From Chryseobacterium sp. (GTDB taxonomy: Bacteria > Bacteroidota > Bacteroidia > Flavobacteriales > Weeksellaceae), in contig RDDY01000022.1 of assembly GCA_003852805.1 (NCBI GenBank), forward strand, positions 1-13,881: a stretch of 13,881 nt of DNA, in the 5' to 3' direction. Position numbers and translations under genes: made by a program. The notes under the pieces were generated by a model. The model did not search any database and was not told the DNA's origin. It saw only the letters and a list, made by a program, of their open reading frames with translations. Shown here one piece after another: positions 7,423-13,881 of this stretch. The number at the start of each line of letters is the position of its first letter. The stretch's first letter is position 1.

Positions 7423-8303
7423 GACAGTGCCGCAGCTGAATATTGTGAGTTGAAAATGGTCATTTTTTTGGTGAGCAGATTATAGCTGTCATTGACGGAC
7501 ATGACATGAACCGTGAGGTTATCGATAGAGATCGGTTCACCCAAACTCACATTGGTCAGGTTGGTGTCGCGGATGAATCGTCCGTCCACCAAGATGACGA
7601 GGCCCGATCCTATAGCGGTCATCACTTCGTTGCAGATGTAAAGTCCTGTATCTTCGCCCAAACCGATGCCCAGGATTCTGGGATTGTTTACCACAGCCTG
7701 AAACAATCTGCCGATGCGCCCTCTTTGCACAAAGTGTGTGTCCACCAAGACATCCTGAATCAGATTGAGACCTTGGGTGGTTTTGATCTCGCCTTTCAAC
7801 AAAGCTTCGGAGCTGCTGCCTTGATAGATCATACTCTCTGAGGCCGCCGCCGCACCGGCCGACGTCCCGGCGTAGATAAATTCTTCTTCCTTATATTTTT
7901 GCAAAATGGTATCGTGGAAGCGTGTGCCTCCCAAAATAGAAGTGAGCCGCAGTTGGTCTCCGCCCGTGAACATTACCACATCAGCCGCTTGCGCGCGTGC
8001 CACGGCCGCATCACTGTTGGCTTGTTCTCGCGTAACAATGTCCAATATATTGCACTGTTTTACGCCCAAATAATTAAACGCTTTTTGATACTCGGGGCCT
8101 ACGATGGTAGGGATTTGTGACGCGGTGGTTACGATCTCGATCACCGAGTTTTCCAAGTTTTTGCTTTCATCGATGATGCGGCGCAGGATACCTTTCTCGA
8201 AGAAATTGAGATTTTTCTCGATATTCACATCGTATTCATTCTCGGCGAAGCTGCCTTTGTTTACGGCTCCGCCAATGAGAATTAACTTTCCTTTCGCTTT
8301 CAT
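7419..8303 (-). CDS. cphB: Cyanophycinase (peptidase family S51)
   Basis: Cyanophycinase cuts cyanophycin, an Asp-backbone polymer with Arg side groups, into beta-Asp-Arg dipeptides. The 294-residue protein has the nucleophile elbow GTSAGA with S148, FTGGDQ ending in Q117, DTHFVQRGRIGR (188-199) with H190, and GEDT with E217. Distances from S148 to H190 (42) and E217 (69) equal those of the Ser132/His174/Glu201 triad I recall for Synechocystis CphB. The substrate-binding Asp and three Arg positions also line up (D188, R194, R196, R199), while the recalled Gln next to the histidine is T189. There is no signal peptide, so this is an intracellular enzyme that mobilises the cell's own reserve, unlike secreted CphE. 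It heads the leftward operon and diverges from cphA. Confidence 0.94.
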   Translation of the reverse strand: MKAKGKLILIGGAVNKGSFAENEYDVNIEKNLNFFEKGILRRIIDESKNLENSVIEIVTTASQIPTIVGPEYQKAFNYLGVKQCNILDIVTREQANSDAAVARAQAADVVMFTGGDQLRLTSILGGTRFHDTILQKYKEEEFIYAGTSAGAAAASESMIYQGSSSEALLKGEIKTTQGLNLIQDVLVDTHFVQRGRIGRLFQAVVNNPRILGIGLGEDTGLYICNEVMTAIGSGLVILVDGRFIRDTNLTNVSLGEPISIDNLTVHVMSVNDSYNLLTKKMTIFNSQYSAAALS

Positions 8304-8308
8304 GAAAA

Positions 8309-8316
8309 CAAATGTA
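8309..8316 (-). promoter_or_regulatory. Candidate -7 element of the cphB operon
   Basis: On the minus strand TACATTTG (8316 to 8309) matches TAnnTTTG exactly and ends six bases before the cphB ATG at 8303. If used, the transcript would start at or within a few bases of the start codon, nearly leaderless. The -33 match is poor (TTAG, 18 bases upstream), so the call is tentative. Confidence 0.4.
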
Positions 8317-8333
8317 GAAAATATTTATTTTAC

Positions 8334-8402
8334 GCTAAGGACTAAACCTTTGCGCCATAAAGTTTACCGGCAGACAAATACCGGCAGCTTTATTGCTAAG
8401 GA
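8334..8402. repeat. Pair of GCTAAGGA direct repeats
   Basis: The 8-mer GCTAAGGA occurs at 8334-8341 and again at 8395-8402, 61 bases apart, flanking the TACCGGCAG pair inside the cphB-cphA intergenic region. Eight bases can recur by chance; it is listed because both copies fall in a divergent promoter region. Confidence 0.3.
8365..8387. repeat. Tandem TACCGGCAG repeats, possible operator
   Basis: The 9-mer TACCGGCAG occurs at 8365-8373 and 8379-8387, separated by ACAAA, for a 14-base period. A related TCGGCAG follows at 8412-8418. The repeats lie between the divergent cphB and cphA genes, upstream of both candidate -7 elements, where a shared regulator could bind. The repeat is seen directly; the operator role is inference. 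Confidence 0.45.
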
Positions 8403-8441
8403 AAATTTTTGTCGGCAGCACCGCTGTCATCACATTTACTA

Positions 8442-8449
8442 TATCTTTG
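8442..8449 (+). promoter_or_regulatory. Candidate -7 element of cphA
   Basis: TATCTTTG matches TAnnTTTG exactly and ends 39 bases before the cphA ATG at 8489, which would give a leader of about 35 nt. No good -33 element is visible at the usual spacing. Confidence 0.4.
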
Positions 8450-8488
8450 ATAAGGCGGTCTCCTCGTAGATTGCCAAAGAAGTTTTGC

Positions 8489-11113
8489 ATGAAAATAAAT
8501 AAAATACAAGTTCTGCGCGGACCCAATATTTGGAGCATCCGTCGCCCGAAGCTGATCCAAATGAGACTCGATTTGGAAGAGATGGAGCATTATCCAACGA
8601 ACAAGATCGACGGCTTCCGCGAGCGTCTGGAAAATTTGATACCGTCGCTGTATACCCATCGTTGTTCCGAAGGCGTGCCGGGCGGATTTTTCCAACGTGT
8701 GGAGCTTGGCACCTGGATGGGGCATGTGATAGAACACATCGCCCTTGAAATCCAAACGTTGGCAGGTATGGAAACAGGTTTCGGCAGAACGCGCGAGACG
8801 CATATGCCGGGTGTCTATAATGTTGTCTTTGCCTACGTTGAAGAAAAGGCCGGCGTTTATGCCGCCGAGGCATCCGTAGAAATTGCGCGCGCCCTGATAA
8901 AAGGGGAAAACTACGATATAGATAACACGATACAACGCCTGAAAGAAATACGTGAGGAAGTGCGATTGGGGCCCAGTACCGGCAGCATTGTAAATGAGGC
9001 AGTCTCGCGCAAAATTCCGTGGATCCGTATGGGCAAAAACTCTCTTGTGCAGTTGGGGTATGGCGTTCACCAGATGCGTTTTCAGGCTACGATTACCTGC
9101 AACACCGGCAGCATTGCGGTAGATATTGCTTGCAATAAAGAAACTACCAAGCAATTGCTTCACGACGCCGCCGTGCCCGTTGCCGCCGGAACCTTTGTTA
9201 CCGATGAAGACGAACTGCGGGCGGCTATCGACAGAATAGGTTATCCGCTGGTGCTGAAGCCTCTTTCAGGGAATCACGGGAAAGGATCGTCCATCAATGT
9301 AAACGATTGGCAGAGCTCCGTTGCGGGTTTGCAGCACGCCCGGCAATATTCACAAAAGGTTATCGTAGAGAAGTTTATCACAGGTTATGATTATCGCATA
9401 TTGGTCATCAATCACAAAATGGTGGCTGCGGCGCGGCGCGTTCCGGCGCATGTCGTTGGCGACGGTGCTCATTCGATCCGACAACTGATCGATATCGAGA
9501 ATCAAGATCCTCGTCGGGGTTTCGGTCATGAAAATGTTTTGACCGAAATCACCATCGATAAAGATACAAACGAGCTTCTGCAAAAAATGAACTACACGCC
9601 GGAAACGGTTCCTCAAAAAGGCGAAATAGTTTACCTGAAATCCACAGCCAACCTTAGTACAGGTGGCACGAGCATAGACGTAACGGATATGGTTCATCCT
9701 GAAAATATCTTCATGGCAGAACGCGTCTCCCGCATTATCGGGCTGGACATCTGCGGAATCGATATTATGGCAGAAAACCTGACCCAACCGATGAGCGAGA
9801 CGGGCGGCGTTGTTCTGGAAGTGAATGCCGCGCCGGGCTTCAGGATGCACTTGGCACCGTCAGAAGGCTTGCCGAGAAACGTCGCCGCGCATGTTTTAGA
9901 TATGATGTATCCGCCGGGCAAACCAAGCCGTATTCCCATAATTGCCGTTACCGGGACCAACGGAAAAACAACCACCACGCGCCTTATAGCACACATAGTG
10001 AAATCCAGCGGCCGCCGCGTGGGCTTTACCACTTCGGACGGCATCTATATTCATAATCACATGCTGACGCGTGGCGACACCACAGGACCGTTATCTGCGG
10101 AATTTGTGCTGAAAGATCCGACGGTGGAATTTGCCGTACTGGAAACTGCGCGGGGCGGCATTTTGCGCTCGGGTCTCGGTTATCAACAATCGGATATTGC
10201 GGTGCTGACCAACATAAGAGAAGATCATTTGGGACTGGAGGACATTCACACGCTGCGCGATTTGACCCGCGTGAAAAAAGTGGTGCTGGAGAGCGTGAAG
10301 AAAGACGGCTGGGCCATCATCAATGCCGATGACGAATACTCTTTGCACGCTGCCAAGGACCTCGACTGTAAAATCGCCTACTTTTCTCTGTCGGAAGAAA
10401 ACCCGTTGTTGGTAAAATTTGCCGGAGAAGGAAAGGTAGTTGCCGTCTACGAGGAAGGTTATATCACCATAAAAAAAGGCGACTGGAAAATCAGGATCGA
10501 GCGCGTAAACAACATTCCGTTGACCGTTGACGGTAAGGCCAAGTTTATGATATACAACGTGCTGGCGGCTACATTATCGGCCTATCTGCACGGCTTCAAT
10601 ATAGAAGATATCGGTCTTGCACTGCGCACTTTTGTCCCGAGTGCGCAACAAACGCCCGGAAGAATGAATATTTTCAAATTCAGGAATTTCAGCGTTATGA
10701 TCGATTTCGCGCATAACCCGGCGGGCTATGAGGCGATAGAAGAGTTTCTGTCAGGTATCGAGGCGCCCAAAAAGATCGGGATAATCTCGGGTGTGGGTGA
10801 TCGGCGCGATGTAGACATTCGCGAATGCGGCAAAATTGCAGGCAGAATGTTCGACTATATCATCATCCGGAACGAGCGCCACCTGCGCGGGCGCACGGAA
10901 GAAAACATCAATGGCCTGCTGATTGATGGCATAATGTCCAGCGGCAGCAAAGTGACCTACGAGATTATTCCTAAAGAAACCGAGGCGATAAAACATGCGA
11001 TAAGCATGGCCGAGGAAGGCAGTTTCATTACAGCCCTCAGCGATGTGGTTTCCAACGCCATAGAAGTGGTGCAGGAGTATCAGCAACGCGACGCGGAAGA
11101 AGAAAATCAATAA
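8489..11113 (+). CDS. cphA: Cyanophycin synthetase
   Basis: CphA makes multi-L-arginyl-poly-L-aspartate, adding Asp to the backbone and Arg to side chains at two ATP-dependent sites. The 874-residue protein has the usual three parts. First is an N-terminal domain (about 1-160) starting MKINKIQVLRGPNIWSIRR, with an HVIEH motif at 79-83. Second is an ATP-grasp domain (about 210-465) with K257, the glycine-rich GNHGKGSS, and Mg-binding E444 and N446 in LEVNAAPG. Third is a Mur-ligase-like domain with P-loop GTNGKT at 489-494 and a late DFAHNPAGYEA. I start at the ATG at 8489 because the family begins MKI-x-KIQ-x-LRGPN. An in-frame TTG at 8393 would add 32 unconserved residues across the promoter region. 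It diverges from cphB and ends at its own terminator. Confidence 0.96.
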   Translation: MKINKIQVLRGPNIWSIRRPKLIQMRLDLEEMEHYPTNKIDGFRERLENLIPSLYTHRCSEGVPGGFFQRVELGTWMGHVIEHIALEIQTLAGMETGFGRTRETHMPGVYNVVFAYVEEKAGVYAAEASVEIARALIKGENYDIDNTIQRLKEIREEVRLGPSTGSIVNEAVSRKIPWIRMGKNSLVQLGYGVHQMRFQATITCNTGSIAVDIACNKETTKQLLHDAAVPVAAGTFVTDEDELRAAIDRIGYPLVLKPLSGNHGKGSSINVNDWQSSVAGLQHARQYSQKVIVEKFITGYDYRILVINHKMVAAARRVPAHVVGDGAHSIRQLIDIENQDPRRGFGHENVLTEITIDKDTNELLQKMNYTPETVPQKGEIVYLKSTANLSTGGTSIDVTDMVHPENIFMAERVSRIIGLDICGIDIMAENLTQPMSETGGVVLEVNAAPGFRMHLAPSEGLPRNVAAHVLDMMYPPGKPSRIPIIAVTGTNGKTTTTRLIAHIVKSSGRRVGFTTSDGIYIHNHMLTRGDTTGPLSAEFVLKDPTVEFAVLETARGGILRSGLGYQQSDIAVLTNIREDHLGLEDIHTLRDLTRVKKVVLESVKKDGWAIINADDEYSLHAAKDLDCKIAYFSLSEENPLLVKFAGEGKVVAVYEEGYITIKKGDWKIRIERVNNIPLTVDGKAKFMIYNVLAATLSAYLHGFNIEDIGLALRTFVPSAQQTPGRMNIFKFRNFSVMIDFAHNPAGYEAIEEFLSGIEAPKKIGIISGVGDRRDVDIRECGKIAGRMFDYIIIRNERHLRGRTEENINGLLIDGIMSSGSKVTYEIIPKETEAIKHAISMAEEGSFITALSDVVSNAIEVVQEYQQRDAEEENQ

Positions 11114-11119
11114 AATTGT

Positions 11120-11143
11120 AAGGAGGTTGCGGCCTCCTTTTTT
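11120..11143 (+). terminator. Intrinsic terminator after cphA
   Basis: AAGGAGG (11120-11126) pairs with CCTCCTT (11133-11139) around a six-base loop and runs into a T tract. It starts 6 bases after the cphA stop and ends 14 bases before the glgB start. The AGGAGG here is about 31 bases from the glgB ATG, so it is part of the stem and not a ribosome binding site. Confidence 0.8.
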
Positions 11144-11157
11144 ATAATAAACATACG

Positions 11158-13056
11158 ATGGACGAGGTAAAGCCTTTCTCGTTATTCACGGAATTTGATA
11201 TCGGCCTTTTTAAAATGGGCCAACATTATGAACTCTACGAAAAACTGGGGTCTCGGGACTTAACGGTAGACGGCCGGCGCGGAGTTTACTTCGCCGTCTG
11301 GGCACCCAACGCGCTGGAAGTGTCCGTTGTAGGCGATTTCAACGAGTGGGACCCGGACCGACACGTGCTGAAAATCCGTTGGGATCATTCCGGGATATGG
11401 GAGGGTTTTATTCCCGATCTGGGGCTGGGCACCGTTTATAAATACGCGATCAAGACGTATAGAAAACAACTGTTGTTCAAGGCCGATCCGTTTGCGTTGT
11501 TGGCCGAAGTTCCACCGGCAACGGCATCCATTGTTGCCACTACTTTTTACGAATGGAAAGATTCGGCATGGTTTGAAAAACGTTCGGAAATCAACGCGCC
11601 ACATTCGCCGCTCAGCATTTACGAGGTTCATTTGCCTTCTTGGTGCGCAGAGAACGATCCGTGCGGCAATTATCGGTCTATTGCGCAAAAACTGGTGCAT
11701 TATGTGAAACGGATGGACTTTACCCACATAGAATTTCTGCCGGTAATGCACCATCCGTACGGGCCGTCGTGGGGTTACCAAATCACGGGTTACTTTGCCG
11801 TAAACTCGCGGTTGGGCGCGCCACAGGATCTGATGTTCTTGATCGATGAATTGCACCGCAACGATATCGGAGTCATTTTGGACTGGGTGCCCGCGCATTT
11901 CCCGGGCGATGCGCACGGATTGCATTATTTTGACGGCAGCTTTTTGTTCGAACACGAAGATCCGCGCAAAGGCTTCCACCCGGAATGGAATTCTTACATC
12001 TTCAATTACGGTAGGAGCGAGGTCAGGGCCTTTCTTATCAGCAACGCCATATTTTGGCTGAACCGCTACCATGCAGACGGCTTGCGTGTGGATGCCGTGA
12101 CCTCTATGTTGCATTTAGATTATGCCAGAAAGGCAGGCGAGTGGGAGCCGAACAAAGAGGGAACCAATATCAACCTGGAAGCCGAGCAATTTCTGAAAGA
12201 ACTGAATACTGCCGTTAACCGTTACGCTCCCGATGTTTTGATGATTGCCGAAGATTCGTCTCAATATCCTGATATGACCGCGCCCGTAGGAGACGGCGGT
12301 CTCGGTTTCGACCGAAAATGGATGATGGGGTGGATGCACGACACACTGGAATATTTCTCGGCAGACATTTCGCAACGGAGCGCTTTGCACCATAAACTTA
12401 CTTTCAGTAGTACGTATATTTTCAATGAGAAATATGTTTTGCCGCTCTCGCATGACGAGGTGGTCCACGGAAAAAGCAGCCTGATCTACAAGATGCCCGG
12501 CGACGAATGGCAAAAGTTCGCCAATCTCCGCGCGTTGTATGTTTATATGTTTACGCAGCCCGGTGGCAAGCTTCTGTTTATGGGCGATGAGTTCGGGCAA
12601 ACATCCGAGTGGGCGTCGGAGGGCAATCTGCAATGGGGTCTTTTGCAATACTTGCCGCATCTGGGGTTGCAAAAATTCGTGGAAAAGTTATTGCTGCTTT
12701 ATCGAACCTCGCCGGCACTTTTTCAAAATTCATACTCGCCCGACGGTTTTGAATGGATCGATGCCGACGATACGGAGAACTCCGTTTATGTATACCAACG
12801 CATAGCTGCGGAGCCGCAGGAAAATTTGGTGATCGTTTTGAACCTTACCGCCAAGGTGCAACCGCAATACCGCGTCGCTTTGCCGTTTGCAGGGGAGTGG
12901 TCCGTCTTGCTGAACAGTGACGATGAAGAGTTCTTCGGCAGCGGGGCTGCGCCCGCGATTGTAAAAGCAGAAAAATCGCCGTATCTTAAACAACAGTTTT
13001 CCGCCCGCGTGGCGCTGCCGCCGTTATCGGGTTTAATCTTGAAGAAACAACAGTAA
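11158..13056 (+). CDS. glgB: 1,4-alpha-glucan (glycogen) branching enzyme
   Basis: GlgB cuts alpha-1,4-glucan chains and rejoins them through alpha-1,6 links, branching glycogen. The 632-residue protein carries a CBM48 domain (about 35-110, GVYFAVWAPNA...VGDFNEW), a GH13 barrel and a C-terminal beta domain (from about 535). The catalytic residues are the nucleophile D312 in DGLRVDAV, the acid/base E365 in MIAEDSS, and D433 in SHDEVVHGK. Their spacing of 53 and 68 equals that of E. coli GlgB (D405, E458, D526 as I recall). The extra N1 domain of the 728-residue E. coli enzyme is absent, as in many bacterial branching enzymes. It lies downstream of the cphA terminator and is followed 3 bases later by glgA, so the two form an operon. 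Confidence 0.96.
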   Translation: MDEVKPFSLFTEFDIGLFKMGQHYELYEKLGSRDLTVDGRRGVYFAVWAPNALEVSVVGDFNEWDPDRHVLKIRWDHSGIWEGFIPDLGLGTVYKYAIKTYRKQLLFKADPFALLAEVPPATASIVATTFYEWKDSAWFEKRSEINAPHSPLSIYEVHLPSWCAENDPCGNYRSIAQKLVHYVKRMDFTHIEFLPVMHHPYGPSWGYQITGYFAVNSRLGAPQDLMFLIDELHRNDIGVILDWVPAHFPGDAHGLHYFDGSFLFEHEDPRKGFHPEWNSYIFNYGRSEVRAFLISNAIFWLNRYHADGLRVDAVTSMLHLDYARKAGEWEPNKEGTNINLEAEQFLKELNTAVNRYAPDVLMIAEDSSQYPDMTAPVGDGGLGFDRKWMMGWMHDTLEYFSADISQRSALHHKLTFSSTYIFNEKYVLPLSHDEVVHGKSSLIYKMPGDEWQKFANLRALYVYMFTQPGGKLLFMGDEFGQTSEWASEGNLQWGLLQYLPHLGLQKFVEKLLLLYRTSPALFQNSYSPDGFEWIDADDTENSVYVYQRIAAEPQENLVIVLNLTAKVQPQYRVALPFAGEWSVLLNSDDEEFFGSGAAPAIVKAEKSPYLKQQFSARVALPPLSGLILKKQQ

Positions 13057-13059
13057 ATC

Positions 13060-13881
13060 ATGCAAATATTTCATCTGAGTGTTGAATGTTACCCGATTGC
13101 CAAAGTCGGTGGCTTGGCAGACGTTGTCGGCGCTTTGCCCAAGTACCAAAACAGACTGGGCGCCGATGCAAAAGTGGTCATGCCATTCTACGAAAACGCC
13201 TACATACGCGCTCATGAGTTTACTAAAGTTTTTGACAGTACCCTTTACCTTAACGAGACACCCTACCATTACGAGGTATTAAAGGAAAACAGCGGCCATT
13301 TAGGCTTCGATCTTTATTTGGTTAAAGTTTACAGCCTGCTGGATCGGCCCAATGTTTATGGTTACTGGGATGAGGCCTTGCAGTTTATTGCTTTTCAGCG
13401 CGCTGCTTTGCAATGGCTCTGCAATAAGCAATGGCGCCCCGACATTTTGCACTGCCATGACTATCACACCGGTTTGGTACCTTTCTTCATCGAGCATTGC
13501 CCCGAATACTCGTTTTTAAAAGGCGTAAAAACCATCGGCACCATCCACAACGGAAATTACCAAGGCATTATGGATTGGGACATGATTCAGTTTTTACCCG
13601 CCTTTGACGAATGGAAATGGGGAATGCTGGACTGGAACGGCAAGATCAATCAACTGGCGGCCTTGATAAAATCCTGTCACGCCTTTACCGCAGTGTCCGA
13701 GGGCTATCTGCACGAATTGTTCGAGAGCGCATTGACGTTGGAACCATTGATCAGGCAAGAATCCGCAAAGGCTTTCGGAATCATCAACGGCATAGACACA
13801 GATGTCTGGGATCCGTCTACCGACGAAATGCTGAAATACAATTTTGACAGAGCAACCGCGGCAGAGGGCAAGCTTAAAAAC
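13060..13881 (+). CDS. glgA: Glycogen synthase, GT5 family (3' partial)
   Basis: GlgA extends alpha-1,4-glucan using an NDP-glucose donor, usually ADP-glucose. The first 274 codons are present, and the frame is still open at the window end, leaving roughly 40 per cent of the protein outside. The N-terminus MQIFHLSVECYPIAKVGGLADV contains the donor-binding loop as K15-V-G-G-L (KTGGL in E. coli). HCHDYHTGL at 131-139 and GIINGIDTDVWDP from 240 are further GT5 marks. The ATG at 13060 is three bases after the glgB stop, with no other plausible start nearby, so translation is probably coupled. No glgC, which would make ADP-glucose, is visible here. Confidence 0.93.
   Translation, partial: MQIFHLSVECYPIAKVGGLADVVGALPKYQNRLGADAKVVMPFYENAYIRAHEFTKVFDSTLYLNETPYHYEVLKENSGHLGFDLYLVKVYSLLDRPNVYGYWDEALQFIAFQRAALQWLCNKQWRPDILHCHDYHTGLVPFFIEHCPEYSFLKGVKTIGTIHNGNYQGIMDWDMIQFLPAFDEWKWGMLDWNGKINQLAALIKSCHAFTAVSEGYLHELFESALTLEPLIRQESAKAFGIINGIDTDVWDPSTDEMLKYNFDRATAAEGKLKN

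Noticed and set aside
8393..8488. N-terminal extension of cphA from an in-frame TTG
   Set aside because: The 32 extra residues are not part of the conserved CphA N-terminus, and they cover the candidate cphA -7 element and the partial third repeat copy.
8396..9163. 255-residue open frame on the minus strand
   Set aside because: It lies opposite the 5' part of cphA and runs through the cphA promoter region; it has no family resemblance and is a shadow of cphA codon use.
11121..11126. AGGAGG as a Shine-Dalgarno sequence for glgB
   Set aside because: It is about 31 bases from the ATG and forms the left arm of the cphA terminator hairpin.
11260..12114. 284-residue open frame on the minus strand
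   Set aside because: Despite its length it is antisense to the conserved CBM48 and GH13 parts of glgB and shows no domain of its own.
1..13881. Mobile element, CRISPR array, toxin-antitoxin or defence system
   Set aside because: I found no transposase, integrase, terminal inverted repeats, regularly spaced repeats or defence-type domains; all gene-sized frames are accounted for by housekeeping or storage genes.

Overview
The window is compact, gene-dense chromosome from a member of the Bacteroidota. Three things point there: a secreted beta-propeller protein with a type IX secretion C-terminal domain (best match PorZ), several intergenic matches to the Bacteroidota -7 promoter element TAnnTTTG, and mostly weak or absent Shine-Dalgarno sequences. 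A Chitinophagales/Sphingobacteriales-like lineage is a guess. No tRNA, rRNA, CRISPR array, insertion sequence or phage gene is visible. Apart from short regulatory gaps, all of the window is coding.

Layout. (1) 1-1958: recG, reading rightwards, with its N-terminus cut off by the window edge. (2) 1951-3323, leftwards: dapA followed by a GNAT acetyltransferase, which converges on recG with an 8-bp overlap. (3) 3324-3427: a short region holding back-to-back divergent promoters. (4) 3428-6324, rightwards: porZ-like and recO, overlapping by one base. (5) 6323-8303, leftwards: cyanophycinase (cphB), isoaspartyl peptidase/asparaginase and a previously uncalled 58-residue lipoprotein, ending in an intrinsic terminator. 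(6) 8304-8488: a divergent regulatory region with direct repeats. (7) 8489-11113, rightwards: cyanophycin synthetase (cphA) with its own terminator. (8) 11158 to the window end: glycogen branching enzyme (glgB) and the start of glycogen synthase (glgA).

How the genes work together. The main theme of the right two-thirds is storage polymers. CphA builds cyanophycin (multi-L-arginyl-poly-L-aspartate) from Asp and Arg. CphB cuts it to beta-Asp-Arg dipeptides, and the isoaspartyl peptidase is the expected enzyme to split these into Asp and Arg. Making and breaking genes diverge from one 185-bp regulatory region. CphB has no signal peptide, which suggests use of the cell's own reserve rather than scavenging. 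GlgA and GlgB, which make and branch glycogen, follow directly. The locus therefore looks like a combined nitrogen and carbon reserve island. Known catalytic residues of CphB, the peptidase, CphA and GlgB can be located and appear intact.

The individual enzyme families are known. What deserves a second look is the arrangement, the small lipoprotein in the cyanophycin-breakdown operon, the repeats between cphB and cphA, and the terminator just upstream of glgB.
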